Of a DNA stretch of 27,792 nucleotides, positions 19,651-27,792 are shown one piece after another (positions within the stretch are counted from its first letter, which is position 1; every line of letters begins with the position of its first letter). The notes beneath the pieces were generated by a model. That model ran no database searches. It saw only the letters and a program-made list of their open reading frames with translations, and was not told the origin of the DNA. The position numbers and the translations under genes are program-made. This DNA is from Pholiota molesta. Taxonomy: Eukaryota; Basidiomycota; Agaricomycetes; Agaricales; Strophariaceae. Location: positions 1-27,792 of the forward strand of contig JACGCK010000410.1 in assembly GCA_014925825.1 (NCBI GenBank). The letters are read 5' to 3'.

Positions 19651-21197
19651 CTACAATTGCGTTTGATCAGAGAAATTTATGGTTGACCTCCTGCTATCAA
19701 TGAGATGGAACTTCTCTTGTCTCCCATAGACAAACTCCCAACGCTGCGATTTCTCCGACCATGCGACGTTTTCTTCCTGAAGGAATCTGAGTGTGACATT
19801 GCGCTCAGGAACGAAATGGTAAGCATATAACTCTATGCTATAATATGTCTTGGGAAGGATTGGAAGCTCTCCCAACACTGGCACGTATTTAGGCAGATTG
19901 ACGAATCCTGATGCATCGAATCAGTTGTGGCTCTCAAAGTTGGCCGCATAGGAATGATGAATGGAACGTACCCATTACGGTCCCGGCGTCATGACCCCAG
20001 TCACCAATGGGATGACAGTATATCTGCCCTTGAATTCCCTCCGCTTCCATTTGGTCTAGACTTCGGCGGAGAACAGTGTTGCCAGTAAGCCCAGGCTTCA
20101 TATTGTCCAGAACGATGTCCTGCATCCGATTGCTCTTCCTCAAGCCCTCTTTCAGACTAGCTGGGGCATCGGTCTCCGCTTCTTCGCCACTTGTTCTGAG
20201 AACATATGCCAAGTGTTGCGTATCTGTGTTCAAATGCATGGCAGTTATGCCGAAATCGATGTGAAGAACGTCTCCTTCCTGGATAATATCTTCGCTTCCT
20301 TGCCAGCCGGGGTATGTGTCCTCGGTGACAACTGAAATTCTAGGCTGGTTCCATGTAGTCACGTTGAGGATCTGCATTTTTTCGCGGAACCACCAGGTTA
20401 AATCCTTTGTTTGATGAGCATATCAATGGACAAATACAATTTGCAAAATTGACGTTACCTGAGTGCTAGTTTCGCCAGGTTGAACGACTCTGTGAGAGAA
20501 ACCTTCTTCGAGCATAGCCCATACCATTTCTTGCATCTGTCGATAATACTCCATTTGTTCTGGGAGTTTTGTGGCTATGAACTCAATAGCAAGCATAGGT
20601 TCATTAGTCGTCCTCTGCATCCAATGGTCTCCTAGTTCGCGTTGGAGCACAGCAAGTTCTCCTACATGAAGGCCTCCCGCAAATGCGATGTCTTCGTCTA
20701 CGTTGAGAATAATACGATTGGGGTTTAACTTGCTAAGGGTTGACAATAATTCCGGCCAGACCTGGCCTGTGTTGTCGATCCATTTGAGCGGATTTGGTGC
20801 CCCGGCCAATGAAAGTTGGTTTCCATGAAAGAGCAATACAGTACGCCTGTGGGCATCAAAGTCTGTGGCATTCTTGACGGACCACCAGATGGTATCCTCT
20901 GCGTGCTCTCGTTGACAAAGCTAAAATTTCAGTTGAATACGATAGGTCGGGTAAATTAAAGTAATTAGCTACCAAGAAAATTTAACGCACCAGCCAGGCC
21001 TGTGCGTGATACTTTCGCAGGAGTGAAGGGATATTAGCAATTCTGGAGACAGTCCAATTATCTTGAATAGAAGCACGCTGACGCAGTAGTGGGAGCGGTC
21101 GGTACTGTGCTGGAAGTTCGGGATGTAGTTGTGCGCGAACCAGATTGCCACCGCAGAGAGCCACAATAAGCGCCTGGGAGAAGAAAGACAGGATCAT
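19651..21197 (-). CDS. Secreted M24-family metallopeptidase, Xaa-Pro aminopeptidase-like (452 aa)
   Basis: Pita-bread-fold dinuclear metallopeptidase, likely removing N-terminal residues before proline or a related reaction; substrate untested. Four exons: 21197-20991, 20920-20459, 20404-19972, 19907-19651 (introns 70, 54, 64 nt). Signal peptide MILSFFSQALIVALCGG...RAQ points to secretion. Residues about 30-200 form a creatinase-like N-terminal domain. Metal ligands expected for M24 are in place: D273 in LHIDFG and D284 (D-x10-D), H354 in IYCHPIGDWGHDAG, E393 in YYSIELYAY, E432 in YGRQEKFHL. The His region replaces the usual GHGIG with CHPIG, so the closest group is the atypical extracellular M24 set found in fungi rather than classical PEPP or MetAP. 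It is convergent with VPS17 (97 bp apart) and divergent from PEX14 (244 bp). Confidence 0.9.
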
Positions 21198-21441
21198 GGT
21201 CGGCGGAAAGCAAACGTATCGTCTTTATAGAGGAGAAAATTTCCTAGTAAACTGGCTGCCATGTTTTCCCAGAGATTGCAGCCGTGGTAGAGTTGAACGA
21301 ACTTGAAAAGACATGAAAGGCCTCACTGCAATTGCTGACGCCCCTGTGATGGCCTCCGGCCCGGCCGATACCCGGCACTCGGGACTCCATGTTTTGAATG
21401 ACATGTGCTTAGCGCTTTCTTGCATCTACTTGTTCTTCACC

Positions 21442-22939
21442 ATGCCAGATCCAAAAGAAGCAGAGCCTTCATCGCAGCATTCAGCATCTAAGGAGACCTC
21501 TTCTTCTTCTGCCAGCTCAGAACCAGCATCTTCATCCCATGGCCAGACCTCTGATAATCAAAGCCAACCAATATCCGAACCCACAGCCGCTCAGGTATCA
21601 ACTGAACCGACGAATAGGACTGACCTACTCGAAAAAGCGCGCTCTTTCCTTCAATCTCCTCAAGTAGTACACCAAGACGTTCCGGCTAAACGCGCTTTTC
21701 TACGGGAGAAAGGACTCAACGAGATTGAAATCGACAGTCTTTTGCAGAATTTGGTTCGTGCTTATATGAGTTCCTCGCTACGGGATAGTGAATGTTTTAT
21801 CTCCTAGCCCAACCCACCTCCTCAAATTCCTCCAAGAACTTATCCAAGACCGCCGCCATCCAATTTACCAGTTGTGCTCCTTGGTTTGACGCGCCTTTTC
21901 ACATGGATTGCCGGAGGCTCCATGGTACTTTTGCTTCTATATCGGGTGGGTATACATTTGTCGTGCACTTGTCTTTAGCTGAAGGACGAGAAACAGCGCT
22001 TTTTATTTCCCAGGATTGCCCAAACATGGCTCGCGAGGCATTCATTAAGGTCACATCAACTCATGTTAATGAGACAGTTAACCACCTCTCTCGCGGCCTT
22101 GAAGGAGTCGCAGTCGGAAGCATTTTCCGGTCTTCCGCATTCAGAACCATTCAGCGAACCCAAGCAGTTTTCTGCCTATAGATCTGTTGCAGAAACTGTT
22201 AACGCTTTTGGTGATGGAGAGAAAGAGCCAGACTTCTCAAAATTGCCAGTGATTTCCCTCCTACGCTGTGGAATCAAGGAATTAGGAGGTAAACCGACCA
22301 CGGAAGAGTTATTCAGATTCTTAGAGGGACAGATTGCATGGCTTCTCAGCGAAGAAGGATTAGATTTTGAGGTATGAACGACACAGTTTCATTCCAACAT
22401 GACTTTGTGGTACTAATCAAATTCTAGCAACAAATATGGGACACCCTATCCACCTGCCCTCTATTTAATAGAATCACATCCTCGTCCTCTGACGCCGCAT
22501 CGGAAACAGCTGCCTCAGCGACTCGATGGGAATACATTCCACCGACGTCCGTCTCTTCCCCACCACTAGTACAATCTCTAGATGCGTTATTGTCTACACT
22601 TCCAAAAGATGTCAAATCCCGAAAGAGTCCCTTCCAGCATACTCTTCAGTCAATGTCTGACTTTACAGGTTATCTCAGTACTCAGGTTTACTTGCCTTAT
22701 CGATCTCCATCCGTTGCAGGGATCCTTCCTAACGGCAATGGTCAGAGCACTGTCGAAGAGGAATTACGACGGGAAATCAGAGCATTGAAAGGACTGGTTT
22801 TGAATAGGTAATTTCTTATATCTCTACTGTTTTACTCAGTTGTGTTTGTGTTCTGACGTCAACTCCTTTTAGGCGCTCGTTTATGCCATCTATTCCAAGG
22901 CCAGGACTCACATCTTCTCCTACCCGTACTACCCCTTAA
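21442..22939 (+). CDS. PEX14: Peroxisomal membrane docking protein Pex14 (423 aa)
   Basis: Docks cargo-loaded Pex5 at the peroxisome membrane. Exons 21442-21753, 21808-21945, 21997-22371, 22428-22807, 22873-22939; 424 codons. Seen: a Ser/Gln-rich start, the Pex14 N-terminal helical domain at about 55-104 (RTDLLEKARSFLQSP...KRAFLREKGLNEIEI), a Pro-rich stretch (NPPPQIPPRTYPRPPP), a hydrophobic segment (LPVVLLGLTRLFTWIAGGSM) and a helical region (RSHQLMLMRQLTTSLAALK) that could form a coiled coil, then a disordered tail. Intron 2 has several in-frame acceptors (after 21978, 21984, 21990 or 21996). I chose 21996 because it gives a 51-nt intron and the compact LLLLYRRFLFPRI junction. The ATG at 21442 has CACC before it; an ATG at 21313 is in frame but the added residues look non-coding. 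Confidence 0.93.
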
Positions 22940-23229
22940 AATGATATTTTCTTATTCGAACTTATCAATGCGGGAGGCACCAAGATGCCTTCATATATAA
23001 AGATGGTCTGCAGCATCAACCTCGGGCCAAACAGAATAGGTGTGGTCTGTTACATATGACTGAACAATGATGTTAGCCGGAGTAAATTGTGTAGCGTATT
23101 TTCTATGGATAAATTTTACCAACATTGGCATACGCATACTAGTGGCAATGGGGCCCCCAATTTATTCTGGAATTGTGTTGGGCAACGTGCTAAAATGCAC
23201 GAGGATCTTGAGTTGCAAGAATTGTTATC
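22940..23229. other. PEX14 3' region and tRNA 5' flank
   Basis: About 290 bases with no coding signal; ends at the first base of tRNA-His. A TATATAAA-like run at 22995-23002 is too far from the tRNA to assign. Confidence 0.4.
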
Positions 23230-23311
23230 GTCGGTATCGATTAGGGGTTAAATCACTTCGTTGTGGTAAAGCATGCCCGAAGAGCCGCTGGTTCGATTCC
23301 AGCTACCGACA
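23230..23311 (+). tRNA. tRNA-His (GTG) with a 10-nt intron
   Basis: Complete cloverleaf. Acceptor stem GTCGGTA/TACCGAC is perfect (7 bp) with discriminator A. D arm GATT/AATC has an 8-nt loop containing GGGG. Anticodon stem CTTCG/CGAAG is perfect. The T arm is GCTGG TTCGATT CCAGC. The anticodon loop reads TTGTGG, then TAAAGCATGC, then C. Removing those 10 bases (23265-23274) at the canonical position one base 3' of the anticodon leaves the loop TTGTGGC known from eukaryotic tRNA-His. Mature length is 72 before CCA and the added G-1. CCA is not encoded. A T-rich stretch (TTTCTTTT) about 28 bases downstream could stop Pol III. It ends 138 bp before the tRNase Z start codon. Confidence 0.93.
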
Positions 23312-23449
23312 GTAGTCTCGATCTACAACAAAAGATTATTTCTTTTACAATTCACACCAAACGATTGGTCCGAGTTAATTCGGCATTATTTGGAAATTGG
23401 CCGCTGGCGAGCCGCGACAGCAGCCAGCTGGTAGATTACCAAAAGCGAC

Positions 23450-24783
23450 ATGTTTTTTCGCAGACCAGCAACTCTGTTCAAACTTGCTCACTTCCTAGAT
23501 TGCCGTCGCTCTATGTCTTCTGAACGCACTTCCTTCAGTTCACTTAACGTCACGTTTTTGGGTACAGCGTCTGCCCAACCATCCACAACTAGAAACCATT
23601 CGGCCTTGCTCTGCGCCTTGGCAAAGATGTATGGCTTTTCGATTGTGGAGAAGCAACTCAACACCGGCTGCAGAAAAGCACAGTCAAGATGGGCAAAATA
23701 GAGAAAATCTTTATTACTCATACTCATGGTGCGTAACTTCTCAATCCTTTTCGAAGGTCATTATCAACCAGTTGTTGGGTTTAAAGGAGACCATATATTC
23801 GGTCTTACAGCCTTAATGGCCAGTTTGCTGAATGGTGCCGGTGGTGTAACGGAGGATGGAGCGGATCCACGACTCAATGTCGACACCACAGTAGCGGTCC
23901 GTCTCAGAAGCTTGATCTACTCTTTATCTGACTCGTGTGTAACATACAGACTCTTGAGATTTACGGCCCATTGGGAACACGAGCATACGTTCGCAATAGC
24001 CTTGCATATACTCACACCAATCTCGGCTCATCGTATGTTGTTCACGAGTTACGCTTTCCCTCGGATCCTGCTTCTGGCGATGTCACGACACTGGCTCCCT
24101 CATTATCAGAGTGTCCCTTTGGCCGTAACATAGAACAAGTCGATGGTTGCTGGAAGGACATATACAAAGACAGTGCCGTCACTGTCTCTGCAGCCCCGAT
24201 CCATCACACAGTGCCCTGTGTCGGATATGTCGTTACAGAAGCACCAGTTGCTGGCAAGATTGACCCATCGAAATATATTCCCGAACTCAAGCGCACTGGT
24301 ACACCTATGACAGTTATGCGTCAATTACAACAAGGGGAATCTGTCCTTCTCAATGATGGAACACAACTCCAAGGGCCTCCGCGTCGGAACGGACGAAAAA
24401 TTGCGATTCTGGGCGATACATACGATCCGTCACCAATATCTGCTCTCGCTCAGGATGCTGATCTGTTGATCCACGAAGCTACGAATGCACATCTTCCAGG
24501 GATTGATCCAGCGACAAAAGCCACAGATACCTATGAAACGGTGCAGGAAAGAGCTATGTCGAGAGGACATTCCACTCCCCAGATGGCCGGGTCATTTGGA
24601 AAGCGTATTGGTGCAAAACAGCTAATTCTCAATCACTTTTCAGCACGCTATCCAGGAGATGATTCTGAAGAATCCAGAAAAATCATGAATACGATAGGAC
24701 AGTTGGCGGCATCTGAATTTGGACATGACGTCGTTTGTGCGACTGACTTAATGACTGTAGACATAAATTTGAATGAGAAATAA
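23450..24783 (+). CDS. Short-form tRNase Z (tRNA 3' endonuclease), one-base frame break in exon 1
   Basis: Removes 3' trailers from tRNA precursors. Exons 23450-23728, 23787-23890, 23950-24783. Beta-lactamase fold: [18 protein letters not shown] near the N-terminus, [12 protein letters not shown], zinc motif HTHGDHIFGL (split by intron 1), [30 protein letters not shown], and [10 protein letters not shown]; all metal ligands are present. Between 23600 and 23607 the frame jumps: the start-codon frame encodes STTRNHSA and the conserved continuation [16 protein letters not shown] lies in the frame one base back, so one base appears to be missing. No intron fits there. The first ATG gives an Arg-rich amphipathic leader ([16 protein letters not shown]) like a mitochondrial presequence; a second ATG at 23513 (MSSERTSF) would give a nuclear/cytosolic form. 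About 405 aa if the frame is continuous. Confidence 0.88.
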
Positions 24784-24818
24784 AAATATGTTGCACAAAA
24801 AAGAAATATATAGCGGCA

Positions 24819-25932
24819 TTAATCGTCTGGAGGTTCAGAAAGTTCGCTGCTGGCATCAGTTGCTTCCCCTTCTTCCATTTCCTCCTCGCGTTGAGATTTC
24901 TTTTTGTTCTTGTCTCGTGGGTCTTCTTCTACTTCACCCATTTCGATATCATCTTCCTCCTCGATCATGCCTTCGCTCATGACTGTCTGGCTTTCTGACA
25001 CTGTTTCCGGCAACAAACCATCGTCCTTGTCCTCTTCTACCTCTTCAGCGCTGAAAGAAGTGAGACTACTCTCTACATCAGGTTCAGGCGCAGGTGTTGC
25101 TCTGAGGGATTGGGGATTGGATGGTGTTGGTGTTGTCTCAGGTTCTTTCCCCATGAATCGTAAAGAGCTAAGGTCGGAGATGATGGTATCGAGTGCGGAT
25201 TTGTGTCCTTGTATCGTACGGTTCTGGGTATCATGTTCTGCTCGGATGGCCGCCATGTCATTTTCCAACGACCTTATTGAGCTAAAAAAGAAAGAATGAG
25301 AAGATAACTTGGGATTACGACTATCAAGAAACTCACGTCTCGAGCTCCTCTCTACTGGGCAGAGTATTGACCTTCTCAGCAACAGCGTCATACTCAATTT
25401 TTCTGCGGCGCAACATTTGTGCATGTTCCAATGCAACTTTAAGCTCTTCAATTTGCAATTTGAGAGTTCCATGCTCTTCGTCTTTTGGGAGTATGAGCAT
25501 GTACTTCAAGGGTAGAGGATATAAATGTGAACGCACCAAGAGCTTGACGTTCTCGTTGATACTCTTCAACTTGTCGAGCCTCCGCCTCGCATATCATGGC
25601 ACTCTTTTTCATCAGCAGTTGAAATTGCGCCAATTCAACCAAAAACCCTTCTCTTGCATCTTCTATGGATGCTGGGGTCGGAACGTTGCCTGGGAGCACG
25701 GGGACGATGGGCGTATGCGAAAGTGAGGTGTAGTTGTGAAATCTCTTGATTATACGGCGTAAAGGCCGCTCATCTATCGTAATTCTTGCAAGAGTAATCT
25801 GGTCTTTATAGAAGGTAATGGGATAAGTAGGTGAAACATGGGGATAACGGCAAATGTACCTTCTTCCTCAGCCGTTGGAGGTGGAATAACGATTGGCTGC
25901 GCAGGAGTGTTCGCATTACTGGCAGCAGCCAT
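24819..25932 (-). CDS. THOC7: THO complex subunit 7 (315 aa)
   Basis: Subunit of THO/TREX, which couples transcription to mRNP assembly and export in the nucleus. Four exons: 25932-25860, 25803-25537, 25481-25337, 25281-24819; introns 56, 55 and 55 nt; 316 codons. After a short Pro-rich start comes the family's signature ITLARITIDERPLRRIIKRF, then ELAQFQLLMKKSAMICEAEARQVEEYQRE and a long coiled coil (about residues 60-185: LKLQIEELKVALEHAQMLRR, EYDAVAEKVNTLPSREELE). The C-terminal 110 residues are acidic, with a lysine patch (DKNKKKSQREEE), longer than in animal THOC7. Acceptors were chosen to give in-frame joins (EEE-DQITLAR and QAL-DEEHGTL). Its stop is only 35 bp from the tRNase Z stop, tail to tail. 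Confidence 0.88.
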
Positions 25933-26266
25933 GTTGAATGGTTTTGAGATTCGATGCTCCGTCAACGCTTTGGTTGCAGAAAGAAACACGTCGAAGAAAG
26001 TGAAATGGAGGTGAGTTGACTGCAATGGCCGTTCCAGGCAAGCCGCGAACGAACGACTTGCCTGATTTAGGCGGTATCGTTTTAGGCTTGATTATATTTG
26101 GTAAATTGAAAAGTGTTGAAAATGCTAAATACAGGGAAAAATAGTGTTGGAAGGCGCATGTGTAGCTTAAAGGTTGGACAATTCCTTCGAAATCTGAATT
26201 AAATTAAATTATTCCATCCACAAGTGGTATATCCTCAGCATATCTATGGGAACGGCCCTAAATCTA
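25933..26266. other. Interval between THOC7 start and VPS52 stop
   Basis: About 330 bases holding the THOC7 promoter and the VPS52 3' UTR. It includes an AT-rich patch (AATTAAATTAAATTATT near 26198). No other gene or RNA recognised. Confidence 0.45.
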
Positions 26267-27792
26267 TCAGCGTCTAGGCTGACCAGCAGACACGATCTTT
26301 CGCTTTGTCTCCTCCTCCAAATATGCCCAATGGGCAATCTCTTGTGTAGCTTCAAATGAGCAGTGTGTTGCGTACCCTTCTACATGTGAGATAAGCTTGA
26401 AAGTCAAATCAGATTAGAGTAGAAATTGCTCACACTGAGGCCTTGAAGTAGGATTCCATAGATTTTCGATTGTTCCTTCGCTTTCGCTAGAGCATCATTA
26501 TTTTGGGTAGTATGACGCACAATGAGCTTTGCGACTTCCTGCCGCAATCGAAGAAGGCTGGAAGTTTAATCATTAGAAACAACAAAGGATGATCATTGAA
26601 GCCTCATACTTTGAGAATATCATATTGTCAGCTTCACTATCTGTGAGGTAAACGAATGAATTAAGAAAACAACATATTGTTTGCAGATCTAGAATGTATG
26701 TCAGCAACCTGAAGTTAAAGATGGAACGAAAACCTACGTTTTCCACCATTGCATCCGTTGTTGTAGAAAAGACCAAAGTATCCGGTACTTGTCCCTTCAG
26801 CAAGCTTCCTCACACTATCAATATGCTCCGTCATAACCTTTTGAAATACCGGCCACATCTGTAAGCTCAAGCCGAACACGTATGTTTCTGCTAGAGGGCA
26901 ATGGCGCTTCTGGATTTCTGCCACTATGTCCTCTGCCACTCGAATCATTGTGAGGAGGGGGATAGCTTGAGGCATGGGGTCAAGGGTAGACCGAACGAAT
27001 GCCTATGGATGTAGCCTATTAACTATCATTCGGTCATTACACGAATAGCAAAGCTGGCATACCGTACAATATTCCATGACTGGATCCATGACCTGTTTCC
27101 ATATGGCATCGAGAGCAGCCTGCTCTTCCTTTGACTTCGCCACAAATGAGACGAAGCCTCCTACACTGGAGTAGTACTAGACATCGGTGCTTTGGATTCA
27201 ACATCGGACCCGAGGGTGATAATAGCTCTGTAAATGTTCCTCCATCAGGTGACAACACTGCCGAAGGTGGCATTGGAGCCAACGGTTCTGAGGGGGAGGT
27301 AATGTTTTGTGAACGTTGAAGAATGTCGATACGAAGCTGTATTCTGCTGTTGCGTTGTCCATGAAGACCAGTAGAAGCGACCTCACTAAGGCTTCAACAT
27401 AGTCTTTCTATTACAAAAATGTTATCATTGTTGAGAGATGAGGAGAAAACCCCTTACATGTGTCTTGTCGTCTGCCATGTATGCAAGAGTAACCCCAGGT
27501 CCATTGATCTTTGCATGTTGCAATCGGTCTAGTTTGATGTTCGCCTCTGATTGAATGTTTGCCAATGATTCGAACTTCTCCGGCGTCCGCGACTACATGA
27601 CTATTTAATTATTGAACTTGTGTATAAATGATAGAATTTACCTTGACCACTCCCAGACTTCGAGCATACCGCCGGAATCCAGTCTCATAATATAGGCGAG
27701 CAGCACCCACATAAGCGCGTTGTAATTCCGTTGCCACAGCTGGCGCTTGTCGTTGCAAAAAAGCAAATAAGGGGTTGTATTTGAGCAGCACT
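26267..27792 (-). CDS. VPS52: VPS52-like GARP complex subunit, C-terminal part, with several frame breaks
   Basis: GARP/EARP tethering subunit for endosome-to-Golgi vesicles. Exons: 27792(edge)-27642, 27592-27458, 27407-27063, 27002-26738, 26688-26610, 26557-26434, 26395-26267. Family sequence is clear: NPLFAFLQRQAPAVATELQRAYV..YYETGFRRYARSL, KDYVEALVRSLLLVFMDNA, EEQAALDAIWKQVMDPVMEY, LLTMIRVAEDIVAEIQKR, YVFGLSLQMWPVFQKVM, NSFVYLTDSEADNMIFS-NLLRLRQEVAKLIVRHT. All splice sites are good, yet conserved blocks change frame inside exons. One change is between GTSTGYF and STTTDAMV (about 26765-26785), one between ICKQYVV and NSFVYLTD (about 26668), and one to three more fall in exon 27407-27063 (27310-27150). 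The last may partly be hidden introns (a 43-nt GTACTA...GAAG candidate at about 27180-27138). Either a decaying copy or base errors. The N-terminal half lies beyond the window. Confidence 0.8.

Noticed and set aside
23596..23612. Programmed -1 ribosomal frameshift in tRNase Z
   Set aside because: There is no X XXY YYZ slippery heptamer and no obvious stem-loop right after it; a base error or lesion is simpler.
1..27792. CRISPR arrays, rRNA genes, or a secondary-metabolite or defence gene cluster
   Set aside because: No regularly spaced repeats or rRNA-like sequence were seen, and neighbouring genes belong to unrelated housekeeping pathways; the single MFS gene has no biosynthetic neighbours.

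Overview
The window looks like nuclear DNA of a filamentous basidiomycete, most likely an Agaricomycete. The genes are dense and carry many short introns (mostly 45-70 nt, GT-AG). The protein families fit: a fungal 7-TM DUF6534-like protein, a GH17 glucanase with an N-terminal membrane anchor, an RIB1-type GTP cyclohydrolase II, and retromer, GARP and peroxin subunits. All exon models were built by hand from splice sites, reading frame and family motifs; no search was run.

Layout, left to right. (1) 1-942, minus: 3'-truncated DUF6534-like membrane protein. (2) 1280-3623, minus: unrecognised 679-aa coiled-coil protein ending in a CxxC...HxxxxH motif. (3) 4889-7092, plus: intact DHA1-type major facilitator in 11 exons, with a zinc-cluster-like inverted repeat in its promoter. 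(4) 7093-8626: no gene seen. (5) 8627-9410, minus: secreted/anchored single-pass protein. (6) 9567-12496: a complete 2,930-bp DNA transposon with perfect 35-bp terminal inverted repeats, flanking TA dinucleotides and an intact four-exon, 725-aa IS630/Tc1/mariner-like transposase on the minus strand. (7) 12606-14168, plus: RIB1, no introns. (8) 14765-16634, plus: GH17 beta-1,3-glucanase, 12 exons. (9) 17204-19553, plus: VPS17-like PX-BAR retromer subunit. (10) 19651-21197, minus: secreted M24-family metallopeptidase. (11) 21442-22939, plus: PEX14. (12) 23230-23311, plus: tRNA-His(GTG) with a 10-nt intron. (13) 23450-24783, plus: short-form tRNase Z. (14) 24819-25932, minus: THOC7. (15) 26267 to the right edge, minus: VPS52, 5'-truncated by the window.

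Most genes are unrelated housekeeping functions: riboflavin synthesis, wall glucan turnover, endosome-Golgi recycling through retromer (VPS17) and GARP (VPS52), peroxisomal import, tRNA maturation and mRNP export. There is no operon-like logic. The exception worth noting is a tRNA gene directly upstream of the enzyme that trims tRNA 3' ends.

The strongest accessory signal is the transposon. It sits in the promoter interval between two divergent genes, 109 bp from the RIB1 start codon and 156 bp from the start of the membrane-protein gene. Its transposase has a DD(E) core with a very wide second spacing that holds a cysteine cluster. A second theme is a set of one-base reading-frame breaks in otherwise well-conserved genes (tRNase Z, VPS52 and possibly VPS17). 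These are either base-level errors in the assembly or real lesions, and they decide whether those genes are functional here.
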